From positions 1,050,001-1,114,000 of the forward strand of contig CAXHWN010002465.1 of assembly GCA_964020975.1 (NCBI GenBank): 64,000 nucleotides of DNA, given 5' to 3'. This document shows positions 12,415-25,520 of this stretch, in pieces (position 1 is the stretch's first letter; the number at the start of each line of letters is the position of its first letter). The notes under the pieces are model-generated. The model did no database searches, was not told where the DNA came from, and saw only the letters and a program-made list of their open reading frames with translations. This DNA is from Hermodice carunculata (lineage: Eukaryota > Annelida > Polychaeta > Eunicida > Amphinomidae). Made by a program: the position numbers and the translations under genes.

Positions 12415-12465
<51 letters not shown>
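12371..12465 (+). repeat. (TA)n followed by (CA)n microsatellites
   Basis: A short TA run near 12371-12391 is followed by a near-perfect CA run at about 12416-12465. Confidence 0.95.
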
Positions 12466-12469
<4 letters not shown>

Positions 12470-12815
12470 AGGAACCATCAGGAACACTTTCCCTCTCTGC
12501 CAAACTGTGCCCAAAAGGAGAAACTTGATCATTTTGTTCCACCTGCAGTCCCTTATAGAGGCTTCTTATATATTCCGGCTAACTTGTACTACCATGGTCA
12601 TTCATTTTCTGGACAAAGACCCAGTTCCATTACCCCCCTCAAGCTCCATCTCCACTTGTGAAATTTTCTTAGTTGTGGAGGAGACTTCTGGCAACTTGGA
12701 CTTTAAAACTTGGGACAGTAATCTTGATGCTAATCAATTATTCCATTGTATGTATCTATGTGTGCTAGTCAAAGGTTACAAGCGCAGAACAAATGCTTCC
12801 AGATGACATGAAATG

Positions 12816-12940
12816 TGTTTTTTTCTGTGTTTTTTGTTTTTTGGTTGTTTTTTTTTCCATTGTATTTTTCTTTTTTTTTGTATTTGCTTTTTGTTTTGTT
12901 TTGTTTTTTGTGTTTGTTTGTTTTGTTTTTTTTTTTTTGT
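12816..12940 (+). repeat. T-rich tract with scattered G
   Basis: About 125 bases are almost purely T with single G, in the TTTTTG style. Similar tracts occur at 1087-1130, 19067-19145, 24510-24601 and 37136-37221, and an A-rich one at 28974-29046. Confidence 0.9.
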
Positions 12941-12941
12941 A

Positions 12942-13077
12942 TCTACAGGTGAAACACGGGTACTATAATTTTCACACTGTAATGCATGTCTTATAATTAC
13001 ATCTGAACGCTATGAATGATTTTTTTTAGATCTAACTACAGGTGAAACACGAGTACTCATAATTTTCACACTGTAAA
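12942..13077 (+). repeat. ~45-bp direct duplication, period ~92
   Basis: The phrase CTACAGGTGAAACACG, followed by TACT and ATAATTTTCACACTGTAA, occurs at 12942-12982 and again at 13034-13077. Confidence 0.8.
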
Positions 13078-13344
13078 TCTTGGTGTGTCATAATGCCTTA
13101 ACGTTGTTGCTTTAACACTCTAGGGTGCCCACCCTGGGAGTTTTCAACTTACCCAGATATACAGCTATTTCATTATTCTTTTCATAATGCTTAGTCATGG
13201 TGCATCTGCCACATTCTCAACTTACACATGGGTTCTAAGTTCACAACTCATATCTTAATATATTGGCTGAGTGCCCCCGGATTAAAAAGTCCTGGCCATA
13301 TCAGCTGAGTGCCTTAAGATTCAGTTGTGGCTCGGCCCTATTTA

Positions 13345-13484
13345 TCTATATTATGATGTAAGTCTTACGTAGTATGTTCTTACATCCCTAACTTGTACAT
13401 AACTTGATTGTCTCTCTATATTATGATGTAAGTCTTACGTAGTATAGTCTTACATCCCTAACTTGTACATAACTTGATTGTCTC
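13345..13484 (+). repeat. 70-bp tandem duplication
   Basis: Two nearly identical 70-bp units (13345-13414 and 13415-13484) run from TCTATATTATGATGTAAGTC to TAACTTGATTGTC. Each contains the palindrome TAAGTCTTA. They sit just before the LINE endonuclease start. Confidence 0.9.
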
Positions 13485-13877
13485 ACTGTCTTGTTTTATT
13501 GTGGGAATAGAGTAAACTTATTTCGTGCTGGTCAGTAGCAAAGCCTACAAAAACTCTGCACATATTGCATCATGGAATGTTGATGGGATTGTTCAAAGGA
13601 TTAATGGCCAGAGGTCTTGCAAAAAAGACAATGTTAACTTTCAATAAGAAATAAACCAGTTTCACATTATTTGGCTGATTGAAACACACATTGGTTCGGA
13701 AACTGAACGATCTTATCTGGATGCCTACCAATTTTTTAATAACTTTCAGCCCAGGAAGGCAAATGCCAAGAAAAACTTCAGCAGTTTCTCAGTATGTATC
13801 CGCAATAGCTTTAAATCCCGAGTGAAAATAATGCCAATTCATGAATCTGTGCTCTAAAATACCTGTTTGTCTGATTG

Positions 13878-14042
<165 letters not shown>

Positions 14043-14865
14043 TTTTCTGCGTGTGATTTCACTCTGCGCTTGGCCACAAATTCACATAGCTTAATTGTGA
14101 TGAAAGTAAATGATCCCTGGGCTACTTTGAGTTTTTCACTTGCAATAGACAGAGATGCGCGGCATCACCAGCCATGGATGCCCATCCTTGGAAAGACTGC
14201 ATTACAGAAGTGTGGCTGGTGGATGTCAGCGATCGCCACCGAACCATAAGAGGCAGCCCTACGCAGCCAAATGCCATCATGCCCCACCCATTGCCGCCAA
14301 AATATCGCTTTCCACAGAATGGTGTTCCTAGTGATAATTCAATTGTATTATTGTAGACCTTTCGTGGTCTATATCTTTTTTATTACCTTTAAATATTTAT
14401 CATATTTGAAGCTCAGTATGCACCTTATTGAAATTATTATTGCCAGATTTCCCGGCAGGGGGCGCCTCCATGTGTAAATTGCTACACCTGAGGTTAAATT
14501 TCAGCAGAGTAATATAAGTGAAAGCAACATCTTTAGCAAATTCTATAGATAATTTTAAAATAATAGACCTTTCTACTCAAATTACAAAAGCTTACACCAG
14601 TTCTATGATTTCAATATTATATATATATATTCGTTTGGATTAAATGGCGATATGGTCTGGATTATTGGTCTCAGTTTGTGCTACTAGATAACTTTGTAAC
14701 ATATCAATACCATTAGATTCATGTATCACAACAGGTTACATATTCTTACCTGTCAAAAAGTCACAAACACGACTGGCAAATATATTTGTTTCAGTCATAA
14801 TGCCTCAAACACTACATGTATTGACTATATGTTAGTTAATCAACACTCAATATAAGCAATTCCAT

Positions 14866-15035
<170 letters not shown>

Positions 15036-17151
15036 CACAACATCCTGGCACTTGAACTGAAATCGGTCAGTACCGAGCTGTACAGGGGTAATCCAGGAAA
15101 GAGTATTTCAGTTGTTACATACAAAACAATTTGGTACAGTGCACACATATCGATATTTTTTTTTGAAGTATAGTTCTTTGTATTTTTATATACCAGAAAA
15201 TGCGTGAAAACACAATCTGCCATGGATGCAAGAAGGAGGACATTTTATTCAGGGTGGGGTATAATATCTTATGTATCGTTTTGATGTGATCTGGGTGTGT
15301 CTTGAGACAGAGTTGTTTTCTCTACCTCTAGTGTAGTAGGAAAGGGTTAATGAGGTGATTACTTGTTGATCACGACAGTGGGCAGGTAATTGATTTTGGT
15401 GTATTTGAACTGAAACTCATTTGCCTTCAATTGAAACATACATTGCATGTTAAAAGTATTTAGTTGCTTACAAAGTGGATCAATATGGGCACTGGATTTA
15501 ATAGAACAAGTGAGACACATAACTTTTTCTGCAGAAAAAAATGCATGTAAGTAACTCTGGTAAGCATAGCATAATTTAAATGTAACAGGAAAAAAATTAA
15601 ATCATCCAAAAAACGGTGGTTGGAATAGATTCATTATATTGTCTGGGAATACCAGTTACTTTATCTGGCTTGCCACCTGTCAAGCTCATGTGGGCATTAC
15701 CGCTAGAAGTTTCTTGAATTTTTTATCCTAAAAAGATAAATACATCACTTTCACAAATTGAAATTTGTATTAGTGTTAAGATTTAAGTTGAAGCTTATTT
15801 GTCGTTGATAGAAACGGAATAACAGGTATTAGCTGTTGGCATGTTCATGATAGTGTATCTGCAGTCTCACATTTGCCGGAAAGAACCATCCATAATCAGT
15901 TACACAATTTTCTACATGATCATCAGCTTGTCACAAAGTAGAAATGTGTATTTCGGCCTGGCTTCTCCACTTACACGGCTCTCACATAGGTAACACTCCT
16001 CCACCAAACAAATTAACATATCTTCATGGGTGTAATATTTCCAGACCTGGCGAAGGCATTTGAAACTGTCAATCACTTGCATCTTTTTATGATTTATAAT
16101 GTTCATATATTGCTGAAGGAGCTGAACATACATTTTTAAATCATATCTTTCTGGCCCAACCCAAGCAGTACTTGTAAAGGGGTACCTATCAAATATACTA
16201 CCAATATGCTGTGGTGTCAAGCCCAATTTCCCTAATCACTGCAAAACTGTGCTATATGCTGATGACACAGCACTATTGTACGGTCACAGGGTGGTCTACG
16301 ATGCACGAAAGGTACTCAGCCATAATGTTGTGACGTTCTGTAAAGTTGGCTGAAGACAGATTGCCTGACCATGAATAAGAGTCAACCCAAATGTTTGCTA
16401 TTCAGGAGTAGTTACATGATGCAAGATGTAAAAACTATAGGTCTAAAATTAGGGAACCTCAAAAATTGAACAAGTACAATCTTTTTAATACATTGCCAAT
16501 TGGCTGGATAGCACCCTATATTTTGAATTCCACATTAGTAACATTGCTGCCAAAACTACTTTAAAATTGTACCAAAAAAACAGAAACACAAGGTACTTGT
16601 CATTCAAGGAGAGAAAAATTCTCACTAAGGCATTAGTACTTCCCCATTTCATTACTGTTCTCCTGTGTGGACCAATGCTACAAAACTAGACCTCAACCTT
16701 TGCTCAAACTGATCACAAGAGCGGATAAAATGAGTACTGGCTTGACATGGTGTACACCCAAGGAACATGTTTTAAGCTCACTTGGATTGATGAGGCCAGA
16801 GAGTGGATGAAATTCCAACTAGTCCTAGCTACTGTTCAATACTCTTGACAATAAGTTACCAACTTACAGGTATGAAACTTTTACTTTGGCAATAAAAATC
16901 ACAAATATTCAACACATGGTAGGATTTCCTAAAGTTTGGTTCCTCCGAAAGGAAAAACAAATTAAGATAAAATTACCTTAATATTTGATCTCTCGTGGAT
17001 TTGGAATACCTACTGATATACGGCAGTATGGTATTATATATCACATTTATCTAGATGTACCATTCATTTTATCAGGTCCCCGTGGGAGAACAGTGGCATT
17101 CACTGAATGAGTCACAGGAAAAAGAAGACAAATAAGTAAATAAATGGAACG

Positions 17152-18260
17152 GGGAGACGTGCAAGCATTGATTCTAGCGACACACCAGATTTAATAGGTA
17201 ATGGTGTTAAACAAACTTCATAATATAGAACAAATAGGAACCTCGAATTTCTTTATATAGAAGAAATTGGAACCTGATTGTAAGCTAATAACAAAACCAC
17301 TGTGAAGCAATTCGTGTGACTGTGTTCTAGTGTTATGCAGGGAAGTTTTGATCTAATGTATAAAATCTTTTTATAGGTAAAACATTATACTATTTTTTTT
17401 CACTGAGTATAAAAATTCGAATGATTCTGTCTATAAACTCTAGAACGTCTATTTCTGTGGAATGTATTAAAAAAGTGTTGGCTGCTAAAAAATAAGTCAT
17501 TAAGTGTTTAATCTTCATACAGCTGAGTATATACAACTTTCTCAAAATGTCAGGGATGCCCTAAGAAAATGCATAGCCTATATTATTTAACATGGTATTG
17601 CCTTTTTCTTTTGTGAATGTATTATCTTAACTATTCAGGGTAAAATCCAGTTTATAAAGACTTATATACAACAAGAGTACATGGTTCAGCAATACCAAGA
17701 ACAGTGTTTCACCAGATTCATTGATAAGTCTGCATATCCAGTAGTTGGTTTGGCATTGAAACCTTTGATAATTTTACTATATCGTTACAGTAAAATAGTG
17801 TGAAAGAAAGCTTGCGGTCAACATGGTTGCTTAGGTAAGGGAAATAAAATGGTTTGTTGGCCAGTGATAACCAAAGGATTGTATTTTTCCTATAAGAGCT
17901 ATATATTATCCGTATTAAATTTGAACTTTTTTTGTCTAATGGTCTGTTTGGTAATAAACTGCAACAGAGTATTTCATTGCATAATATTTATTGTCGGTTA
18001 AGTGTACAGCACAAGACCATATTGCTGTGTTAAAAAATACCTTCATACCCAAACATACTTAACTGATAGAAAACAAAGACATTTACATCCATATTTGGGG
18101 ATTTTTAAAAAGGCATTTAGCCCTGTTTGGTCTTCTGGTTTATTATACAAATTGATTAAATTACAGCATAGATTGAGGTATGCTCCTCATTATAGGATAA
18201 TTCTGTATTGAGAGTCAAGTTTACAAATCCTAGTCACAAATGTTCTATGAAACAGGATGA
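17152..18260. other. AT-rich stretch, no firm feature
   Basis: There are short frames only. An open stretch at 18002-18211 (LTDRKQRHLHPYLGIFKKAF) has no clear family match and may belong to a second LINE. Confidence 0.35.
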
Positions 18261-18299
18261 AAATAAAGAAAGAATTGAGCTAGGCTATTCTTGAAACAC

Positions 18300-18480
18300 C
18301 ACTTTAATTACACTTTCATTGATGACTTTTGTCTGTAAGAAATTGCGAAACAGAATTTAAATGGTCATTATATGCTGATAACCTTGTGCTCATTGCAGAT
18401 ACGGAGATGCAATTCCACATTTCTCATAATATATATAAAAACTGCCATAGAGTAGAATCTCCAGTTCTGAGCACCTCCAT
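18300..18480 (+). mobile_element. Possible LINE reverse transcriptase fragment with YADN box
   Basis: Near 18376 the plus strand reads YADNLVLIADTEMQFH. This resembles the catalytic YADD box and the following 'LVLIADTEE.LQ' of RTE/jockey-type reverse transcriptases. A SIDDFCL phrase lies upstream, as in some families. No other part of the enzyme was recognised, so the call is tentative. Confidence 0.45.
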
Positions 18481-19066
18481 GAACACACCATTTCTATACT
18501 AAGACCACCAATTTACAGACCCAATCTTGTTCGTCCTTAATTTAATCATATACCATCAAGAGCTCTTCATTTATTGATGCCACATTTTTCATTCCCTTCG
18601 GTGGTCTCACGGGAGATTCTACTGTAATTGGAAGTTAAATGTTAGGATGCAAAGGACACAAAATAATAATTTTCAATTAAACAGGCAGGAAGATAACAAG
18701 AAAATTTATGTTCGAGGACAGGGGATTAAAGATTGTTTATAAACATGTTTACCTTAGAGTTCAAAACGGTGTATACGTGACAGTGCTTAGAGGAGCTTCA
18801 CAAGGCTCAAGAGAATAATTTATGTATGAGCCAGTAAATTGTAAATGCACTTATCATTGTTTGAGAAAGTAATGTCCCCGAATTATTATATGCACCTGAA
18901 GTTTCAGGGAGTTTATAATGCCATACCGTCGAGAACCGTGATGCCTGACAGCATATTTAAACACTGCAAAAATGGAGCTTGAAAAAATGTATACTCAATT
19001 TGTGATAAACATATTTTGTGGAAAAAAAAAATTTAGCATTGATACAATTTGACAAGTAAGTCTCTT
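18481..19066. other. Non-coding stretch, nothing recognised
   Basis: No gene, RNA or repeat was recognised. A GVYVTVLRGASQGS-like reading near 18760-18815 was considered and not kept. Confidence 0.35.
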
Positions 19067-19145
19067 CGTGGTTTTTTTGTTTTTTTGTTTTTTGTTTTTT
19101 GTTTTGTTTTTGTTTTTGTTTGTTTGTTTGTTTGTTTTTTTTTTT
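19067..19145 (+). repeat. T-rich tract with scattered G
   Basis: About 80 bases of the TTTTTG / TTTG type, like those at 12.8, 24.5 and 37.1 kb. Confidence 0.9.
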
Positions 19146-20060
19146 GAATGAAATTAATGTTGTGCATTGTATTGTGATGTATTTCATCAAGTATGTCAAT
19201 GTCTTGCTGTGCTTTTTGTGTATAGTAGAACCTGCCTTTCAGTCCACTTGTGGCAAAGCTCCACTTGTGCTAAAGTGCTAATCTTATCATCCCCGTTAGC
19301 ATAACTTAATTAATTTAACCTGCCGTTAGGGACTACCGGTTAGTGAGGGCCAATTTACAGGTCCTGTTGGTCGTCCCTCAAGACAGGTTTTACTGTGTAT
19401 ATGCTAGCTGTGCTCAATAGGGTTTATATGCTGATTGTGGTTTATGTTTTATTTACCCACAGATGCTTAAAATATATGGGTGCAGTCAATAAAGTTAATT
19501 TCATATTAAAAAATTGCATTGGTTTAAACATATCTTTTATTGATAACAAAGTTTTGGAAATGAATATGATCCACTGCGGAAAAAGGGCCGACCCTTATAT
19601 CAATCCCTCTTGGCAAGAAAAGGGACAACATGAACACAGGAAATTACAAGATGCACTCTAAGAAAAAATTATCAATCAGGCCTTCATTATGCCTGACCGA
19701 TGGTGCGTAGAAACACAGCTCAAAAAAAAAAAAAAAAAAATACCGGACCAGGACAGATACAGGGTCGTCGTTATAAACTTTGTTTAAAGTTTAAACTTTC
19801 TACCAAGTTTGTAGAGAAATAAGGGAGCATATTTTGAGACAAGCATTTGCAATTTAGATCGGGCAACTACACATAATAATGGAACTCAAAGAAAAAGTTA
19901 CGTGATAAATACACTCATACATATTCACAGTGTACTGTTGTTTCCACCGAGGACGTCAACAGCACAAGGTGTTAAATCTCCTCATTTAATAATAGATATC
20001 ATAAGGAGGCGACCATAAAGAAAAAAAGGGAAAAAAGAACCCCAGAAAGATCAAGTATAA
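19146..20060. other. Non-coding stretch with a poly-A run
   Basis: A poly-A run lies near 19722-19740. No gene was recognised. Confidence 0.35.
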
Positions 20061-20220
<160 letters not shown>

Positions 20221-20943
20221 AATTGTGTGTGTGTTTGTGTGTCTGTTTAAAGCTCCGACAAATCAGATTTATTTTTCCTTGATGCATAATTTTATCAGTG
20301 TTTCGAGACGTTTATGGCACTGAATAAAAAAATCAGCTAGCCTGATTGCTGATATATGACAAGTACGCAGCCAAATCGACCACATTTTACCAACACATAT
20401 ATCTCGTCTGTAACAAAAACTTTCTGACAACTGGCACCAAAAGATCTGAATTTTGCGCGGTCCCCCCCCCCCTTTTTTTTTCTTTTTTTTTTTTAAAGCT
20501 GTGTTTCGATGCATCATCGGTCGGGCACAATGAAGGCCTGATTGATAATTCTTTCTTAGAGTGCGTTTTGTAATTTTCTGTTTTCATGTTGTCCCTTTGC
20601 TTTCTCCAGAATTTGATTTCAGATAACAAAGATTATGCAGAATCCACGATCTGATACAAGAGCTTTATATTATACCAGGCACAAAAGTCTGGATTATGAA
20701 GATATGATGAACTAAAAGTGTGAAGAGCCTTAACTATCAATTTAATCAAACAGGTCATTGTGTTATTTGAAATATAAGTATCAATGAACTCAGAAAGCAA
20801 ACCAAAAGCGACCCTTTCGTTTGAGCACTAATATACATGTATACACAAACACATGCCTAAACGCATATATGCATACATGTACAAAGCACAAACATAATGT
20901 GTCTAATTGTATACATTTTAATATGTGGATACATGTAGGAGCA

Positions 20944-20982
20944 AACACACATACATACTCGCACACACACACACACACATAC

Positions 20983-21059
<77 letters not shown>
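20944..21059 (+). repeat. (CA)n-(CATA)n-(TA)n compound microsatellite
   Basis: CA repeats pass through a few CATA units into about 65 bases of TA. Confidence 0.97.
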
Positions 21060-21062
<3 letters not shown>

Positions 21063-21599
21063 ATGGTAATATTAACCTGAGCATGAAATTAATTGCTTTG
21101 GGGTAGATACGATAAGGCTATCTTAATTTTTGGTTTACAGAATGATGAAAGGAGTGCTTACTGAGTGACTGAAGTGTCATTTTCTGGATATTCTGAGCGA
21201 CACTGCGAGGCACAGGATTCATGTTATAGTAATCAAGACCCTTTTGTACATGTGGCTCAAACATTGACGGAGGCTGAAAGTATTATTGAATAATTAACTA
21301 CATAAACACGTATATTATCCTCCTGACACTTTATATTTGGTCTGTTTACTTAAGTAAATTATATTTGAGTAGCTCTTTGTCGATGAAGCCTTGATCATTT
21401 CAGTACTTTCTCAACTTTTCAAGGGCTAACACTTATAGTATCAGGTAACAAAAATGTCCTCATGTGTGTCAGGAGATGATATTTTTGAATAATTTATTGA
21501 ATTATTTAACCAGATTAAAACCCACAGAATTAAATCAATCCTTTCTTGCCCACAACAAAACTGAGTCAAAAGCTTGGAAAATTATTGACCTGCAATGGG

Positions 21600-22060
21600 G
21601 TGTGCCCTTGTAACAGATCTTATCTCCAATGTTGATCAAAAACATATTATAGTTATCAGGAATTGTGGTAAACAAGAGGTCTGTGTGAACAGCACATGCT
21701 CAGCTGACCTAGATATTCATCACACTTGCAGCTCTGTGAACTTAGGTTTGGATCAAGGTCACCCATGTACTAAGCAAGTCTAACCTTTATAGAAGAACAC
21801 TTACATGTGCACTATCAAGGTCCCAGTCTGAGTGTTTCTCTACTTATAGTGAAGAGTACAATTTATGTTTGTTCCACTGTGACCCCGGAAACAAGGTCAG
21901 GGTCACTCATGTACTGTCTAAGCATGACCTTGACAGAGAATATCAAGATGTGCAACATCAAGGTCCTAACTCAAAACAGATCTCAAGTAATCAAGTGAAC
22001 GGTCAATTTCGTGTCAGTTGTCCTGTCACCTTGGGAAGAGGTCAAGGTCCTGACATCCCT
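21600..22060 (+). repeat. AGGTCA/TGACCT-rich stretch
   Basis: The hexamer GGTCA and its complement recur many times (for example ATCAAGGTCACCC, CAAGGTCAGGGTCACTC, GCATGACCTTGAC, ATCAAGGTCC). It looks like degenerate copies of a short unit. Confidence 0.55.
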
Positions 22061-22090
22061 GGAGCATGACCATTTGCACAAAATAGGTAG

Positions 22091-23657
22091 ACACTTATAA
22101 AAGGTACAGTCAACCAAGTTTGGCACAAATCTCGCAAAAATCATTTAAGTAGCAACCATTAGAATATATTCCCATGTTGAACTTCCCTACTCGAACGGTT
22201 TTGAGAAATATATGAAAAAAATCATAAAATATCCAAAAATTACTGGAGCATGGCCATTGGAATAAATTAGTAGAGACTAACCCAAGGTTTATTGCAACCA
22301 AGTTTGAAGTAAATCTGACAAACAGTTTCTTCACACAAGTCCCACGTGTGAATTACAATTAGAATGCATTAAGATGCCCACTAACTCGCATAGTTAGCAA
22401 TAGAAAGGTGCATTTACCGATAAGCACCCGAATTGAAGCAAATCGTTAAAGATCAGGAATCCACAGCAAGCAGTGCTACCTAGTGAACAGCTTTGCTTGA
22501 CCCTTTCACTAGGCATATATCCACAAAGTTTTAACTTAATCTGAGATACGGTTCTGAAGAATAAGTGACAAGTAACGAAGACACACAAAAATTCATAAAA
22601 AAAATTGCAAACAAATTTCAGCACCACCTGGTGAACAAACGAAAAGCTAGGAGTCCATAGGACTGTTTAAATTTCAGATTTGTCCAAACAAAAACAAAAT
22701 AAATCATTAAAAGTCCAAAAATCGCTTCAGCATGAACATTTAGACAAAGTTGGTAGAAGCCCACTTGAGGTATATTGCCACCAAGTGTGAAGTTAATTTG
22801 TACAAAAAAGGAAAAAAATTGCAGCATAACCTGGTGACCAAATCGTGAACTAGGAGTCCCTTGGACTGTTCTTATGTAACATCAAAGCAATTGGGTCAGC
22901 GGTTGTGGAGAAGATTTTGTGACATTTGTCCAAATCCCCCCCCCAAAAAAAATTATAATTAAAAATCCAAAAACCACTGGAGCATGACCATTTGAAGAAA
23001 GCTGGTAGAAACCCACCCGAGGCACATCCCCACCAAGTTTGAAGTAAATGCGGAGGGTGGATTTGGAGAAGGAGTCGAAAATGTGAATTACCATTAGAAT
23101 GCCCGTTGACTTACACAGTAAATCAATCGGAAAGGTACATTTATCAAAAAGTACCTGAATTGAAAACACCGCTACAAAACAGGAATCCACAGCAATGACA
23201 ACTTTTGAACAACTTTGTTTGAACTTTTCACAAGAAACACATCCACCAATTGTCAGCTTTATCTGAGTTATAGTTCTGGAGAAGAAGTCAAAAATAGCAA
23301 AAAAAAAACCCACAAAAAATCATAAAAAATTCAAAATATTGCAGCGTCACCTCGTGAAAAAAATTAAAAGCTAGGAGTCCCCAGGAGCGTTCCTATGTGA
23401 TATCAAAGCAGTTGGGTGACTAATTTTTAGGATTTGCCCCCCTCCCCAATCATAAAAAATATAAAAATCATTGGAGCATAATCAATTGAATAAGCTTTGT
23501 AGAGACTTACCCAGGGTAAATTCCTATCAAGTTTGAAGTAAATCTGGCCGACGGTTTTGGAGAAGAAGTCGAAAATGTGAATTTTCGATGGACAGACAAC
23601 AGATGAAGGACCCTCATATAAGCTCAGGTGACTGACAAGTCAGCGGGGCTTAAAAGG
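22091..23657 (+). repeat. Tandemly duplicated dispersed repeat (~745-bp period)
   Basis: Marker phrases recur at regular spacing. ATCCAAAAA..CTGGAGCATG-like motifs occur near 22218, 22708, 22961 and 23458, and CAGGAATCCACAGCA occurs near 22454 and 23178. The repeat period is therefore about 745 bp, with two sub-modules in each period. Other shared phrases are CCAAGTTTGAAGTAAATCTG, ATATCAAAGCA(A/G)TTGGGT and AAAGCTAGGAGTCC. The right end carries AAGCTCAGGTGAC, which looks like the family's terminus. Open minus-strand frames here show periodic protein-like repeats only because the DNA repeats. Confidence 0.85.
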
Positions 23658-24505
23658 TAATGCTTATGCTATTGACATCCAAGTGCTTGGCCACCATTGA
23701 GGAAGGGATTGATGCTGCATACTTATCCAGGCTATAATTTATAAAACTTCCGGAAACTTGGATAATATTAAGGGGATACTTATCATTAATCAGGAAGTGA
23801 ACATAACCAGGATTACATTGTCAACTGTTCCATAAATGTCAGATGCCCTCTACTAAATAGACCTTAATATAACGACGGTATTCTGATCAGAAGTAGCTGA
23901 GCATCATAACTGGGTGTATATTGTTCATGGGTTTGTCATAACCTTGTTGTTGCTGATGTTGCCACCACTTGATACACTTGCAGCCAACTCTGCTTGACCA
24001 TTGGTCCTGAATAATCGTTTAAGAGGTTGATTGTGTTTAGTTGCTTTGTTTGACCATCTCATCAGCCTCAGATATGCCATCTTTAGGAGATATCTGCTGA
24101 AATATGAAACACAAAATTCCACCGAAGGAAGTTGAATCATAAAGAAGATCACCACTATCACTTGTATCAGGCGTAAGGCTTGTTTGAATTACTACCCATT
24201 TTAGTGTGAAGTCCCAGACTGAGCCAGTGGTTCTCGTTGGGGCAATAATTTGTTAGCTTTTAACACTTTTCATTTTTTTTGGTCAGACAATAGGCGATAG
24301 TGGTATATGAAATGCATTCTCTTTAGAAAATCAAATATATGATTATTTTTAATGAATTAGACCTGAAATAGTTCACAGGAAGTTCAAAGCATATCTATGA
24401 CCACTAACCAGATTTAAAGGTACAGCACATACGGATTAAACCCGTAAATTGATGCACGGAAATGAAAGAATGAACAGTAAATTATTGTGTCACGTTTGGG
24501 TTGTT

Positions 24506-24509
<4 letters not shown>
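23658..24509. other. Mostly non-coding, with one exon-like stretch on the minus strand
   Basis: Between about 23938 and 24095 the minus strand has an acceptor-like TTCATATTTCAG, an open frame containing LFRTNGQAELAASVSSGG, and a possible donor. I do not recognise the protein, and the frame runs into a stop soon after, so this is only a weak exon candidate. Confidence 0.25.
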
Positions 24510-24541
<32 letters not shown>

Positions 24542-24601
24542 TTTTTGTTTTTGTTTTTTTTTTTTTTTTTTTTGTTTTTTTGTTTTTTGTTTTTGTTTTT
24601 T
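24510..24601 (+). repeat. T-rich tract with scattered G
   Basis: About 90 bases, almost all T. Confidence 0.95.
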
Positions 24602-24738
24602 CGGTCAGCCAAAACGAGAAGTTTTAAATAATGTGATGGAATATGACAATGGGTTGCTAATTTCTTTCTGATGACCCCTTTTGATCTACTGTATATGATG
24701 AAATAGCTTACACGCTTGCTTCAGGATTGTAAGGTAGA

Positions 24739-24800
24739 ATGCTGAGTGAATAGGCTTATCTAATGAAGTGTTATGTCTCCTTAAGCACCATATGGGTATG
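24739..24800 (+). repeat. Diverged repeat, copy 1 (copy 2 at 25460-25520)
   Basis: AATGCTGAGTGAATAGGCTT followed by ATCTAATGAAGTG aligns with AATACTGACTGGATAGTTTT followed by ATCTAATGAAATG 720 bases downstream. The similarity fades on both sides. Confidence 0.45.
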
Positions 24801-25210
24801 TCAGACACCAAGGTCCTCTAGCTGCATGAAAAGAGCTGACTGAGGACATGGGCAGAAAAGGCCCTTGAAATGGCAGCTGACATAGGTAGGTACTGTCCCT
24901 GAAATGGATTCTAACTTGGGCACAGGTTGCCTTTGTAATGACTACAATAAAGATCATCAGGGCAAACATGACAGCTCATGCATTCCTAGCATACCTACAC
25001 CAATATATATGCTCGGATTGATGCAGTGTCATTAATTGGTTTAATTCATTTTTTTTTTCAAATATTACGTTAATATATATTAGCAATTATAATCTTGGCA
25101 ATTGGGCAAAAGAAAGATGTCTTTCAAATCCCTCTTGGGAAAACAAGGCATAAGAAAAGAAACAAGAAAGATAACAACCAAGAGCCAAAGTCAGAAAGAC
25201 TAGAGTAGGA

Positions 25211-25225
25211 AGATATATATATATA

Positions 25226-25311
<86 letters not shown>

Positions 25312-25319
25312 TATATATT
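25211..25319 (+). repeat. (TA)n microsatellite
   Basis: About 105 bases of nearly pure TA. Confidence 0.98.
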
Positions 25320-25520
25320 GTTGAAAACGTGTGCGAAATGACTCGTACATGATAAACTGGTCAGATATGATTATCAGCTAGTTCAAGTTTCCTATGCCCT
25401 TCCCTTTCACTAATGATACATCTAAATCTTATGCACTGTCTCTTTAACATAAGATAAAATACTGACTGGATAGTTTTATCTAATGAAATGACACGTTGTT
25501 CTTGAGCTCCGTACGTATAA

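Noticed and set aside
18750-18815. Second reverse transcriptase segment reading VQNGVYVTVLRGASQGS
   Set aside because: It resembles a box that should lie before, not after, the YADN segment at 18.37 kb, and nothing else around it supports it.
22110-23313. Series of similar minus-strand frames that could be a repeat protein
   Set aside because: The similarity follows the tandem DNA repeat, and the same modules are broken elsewhere.
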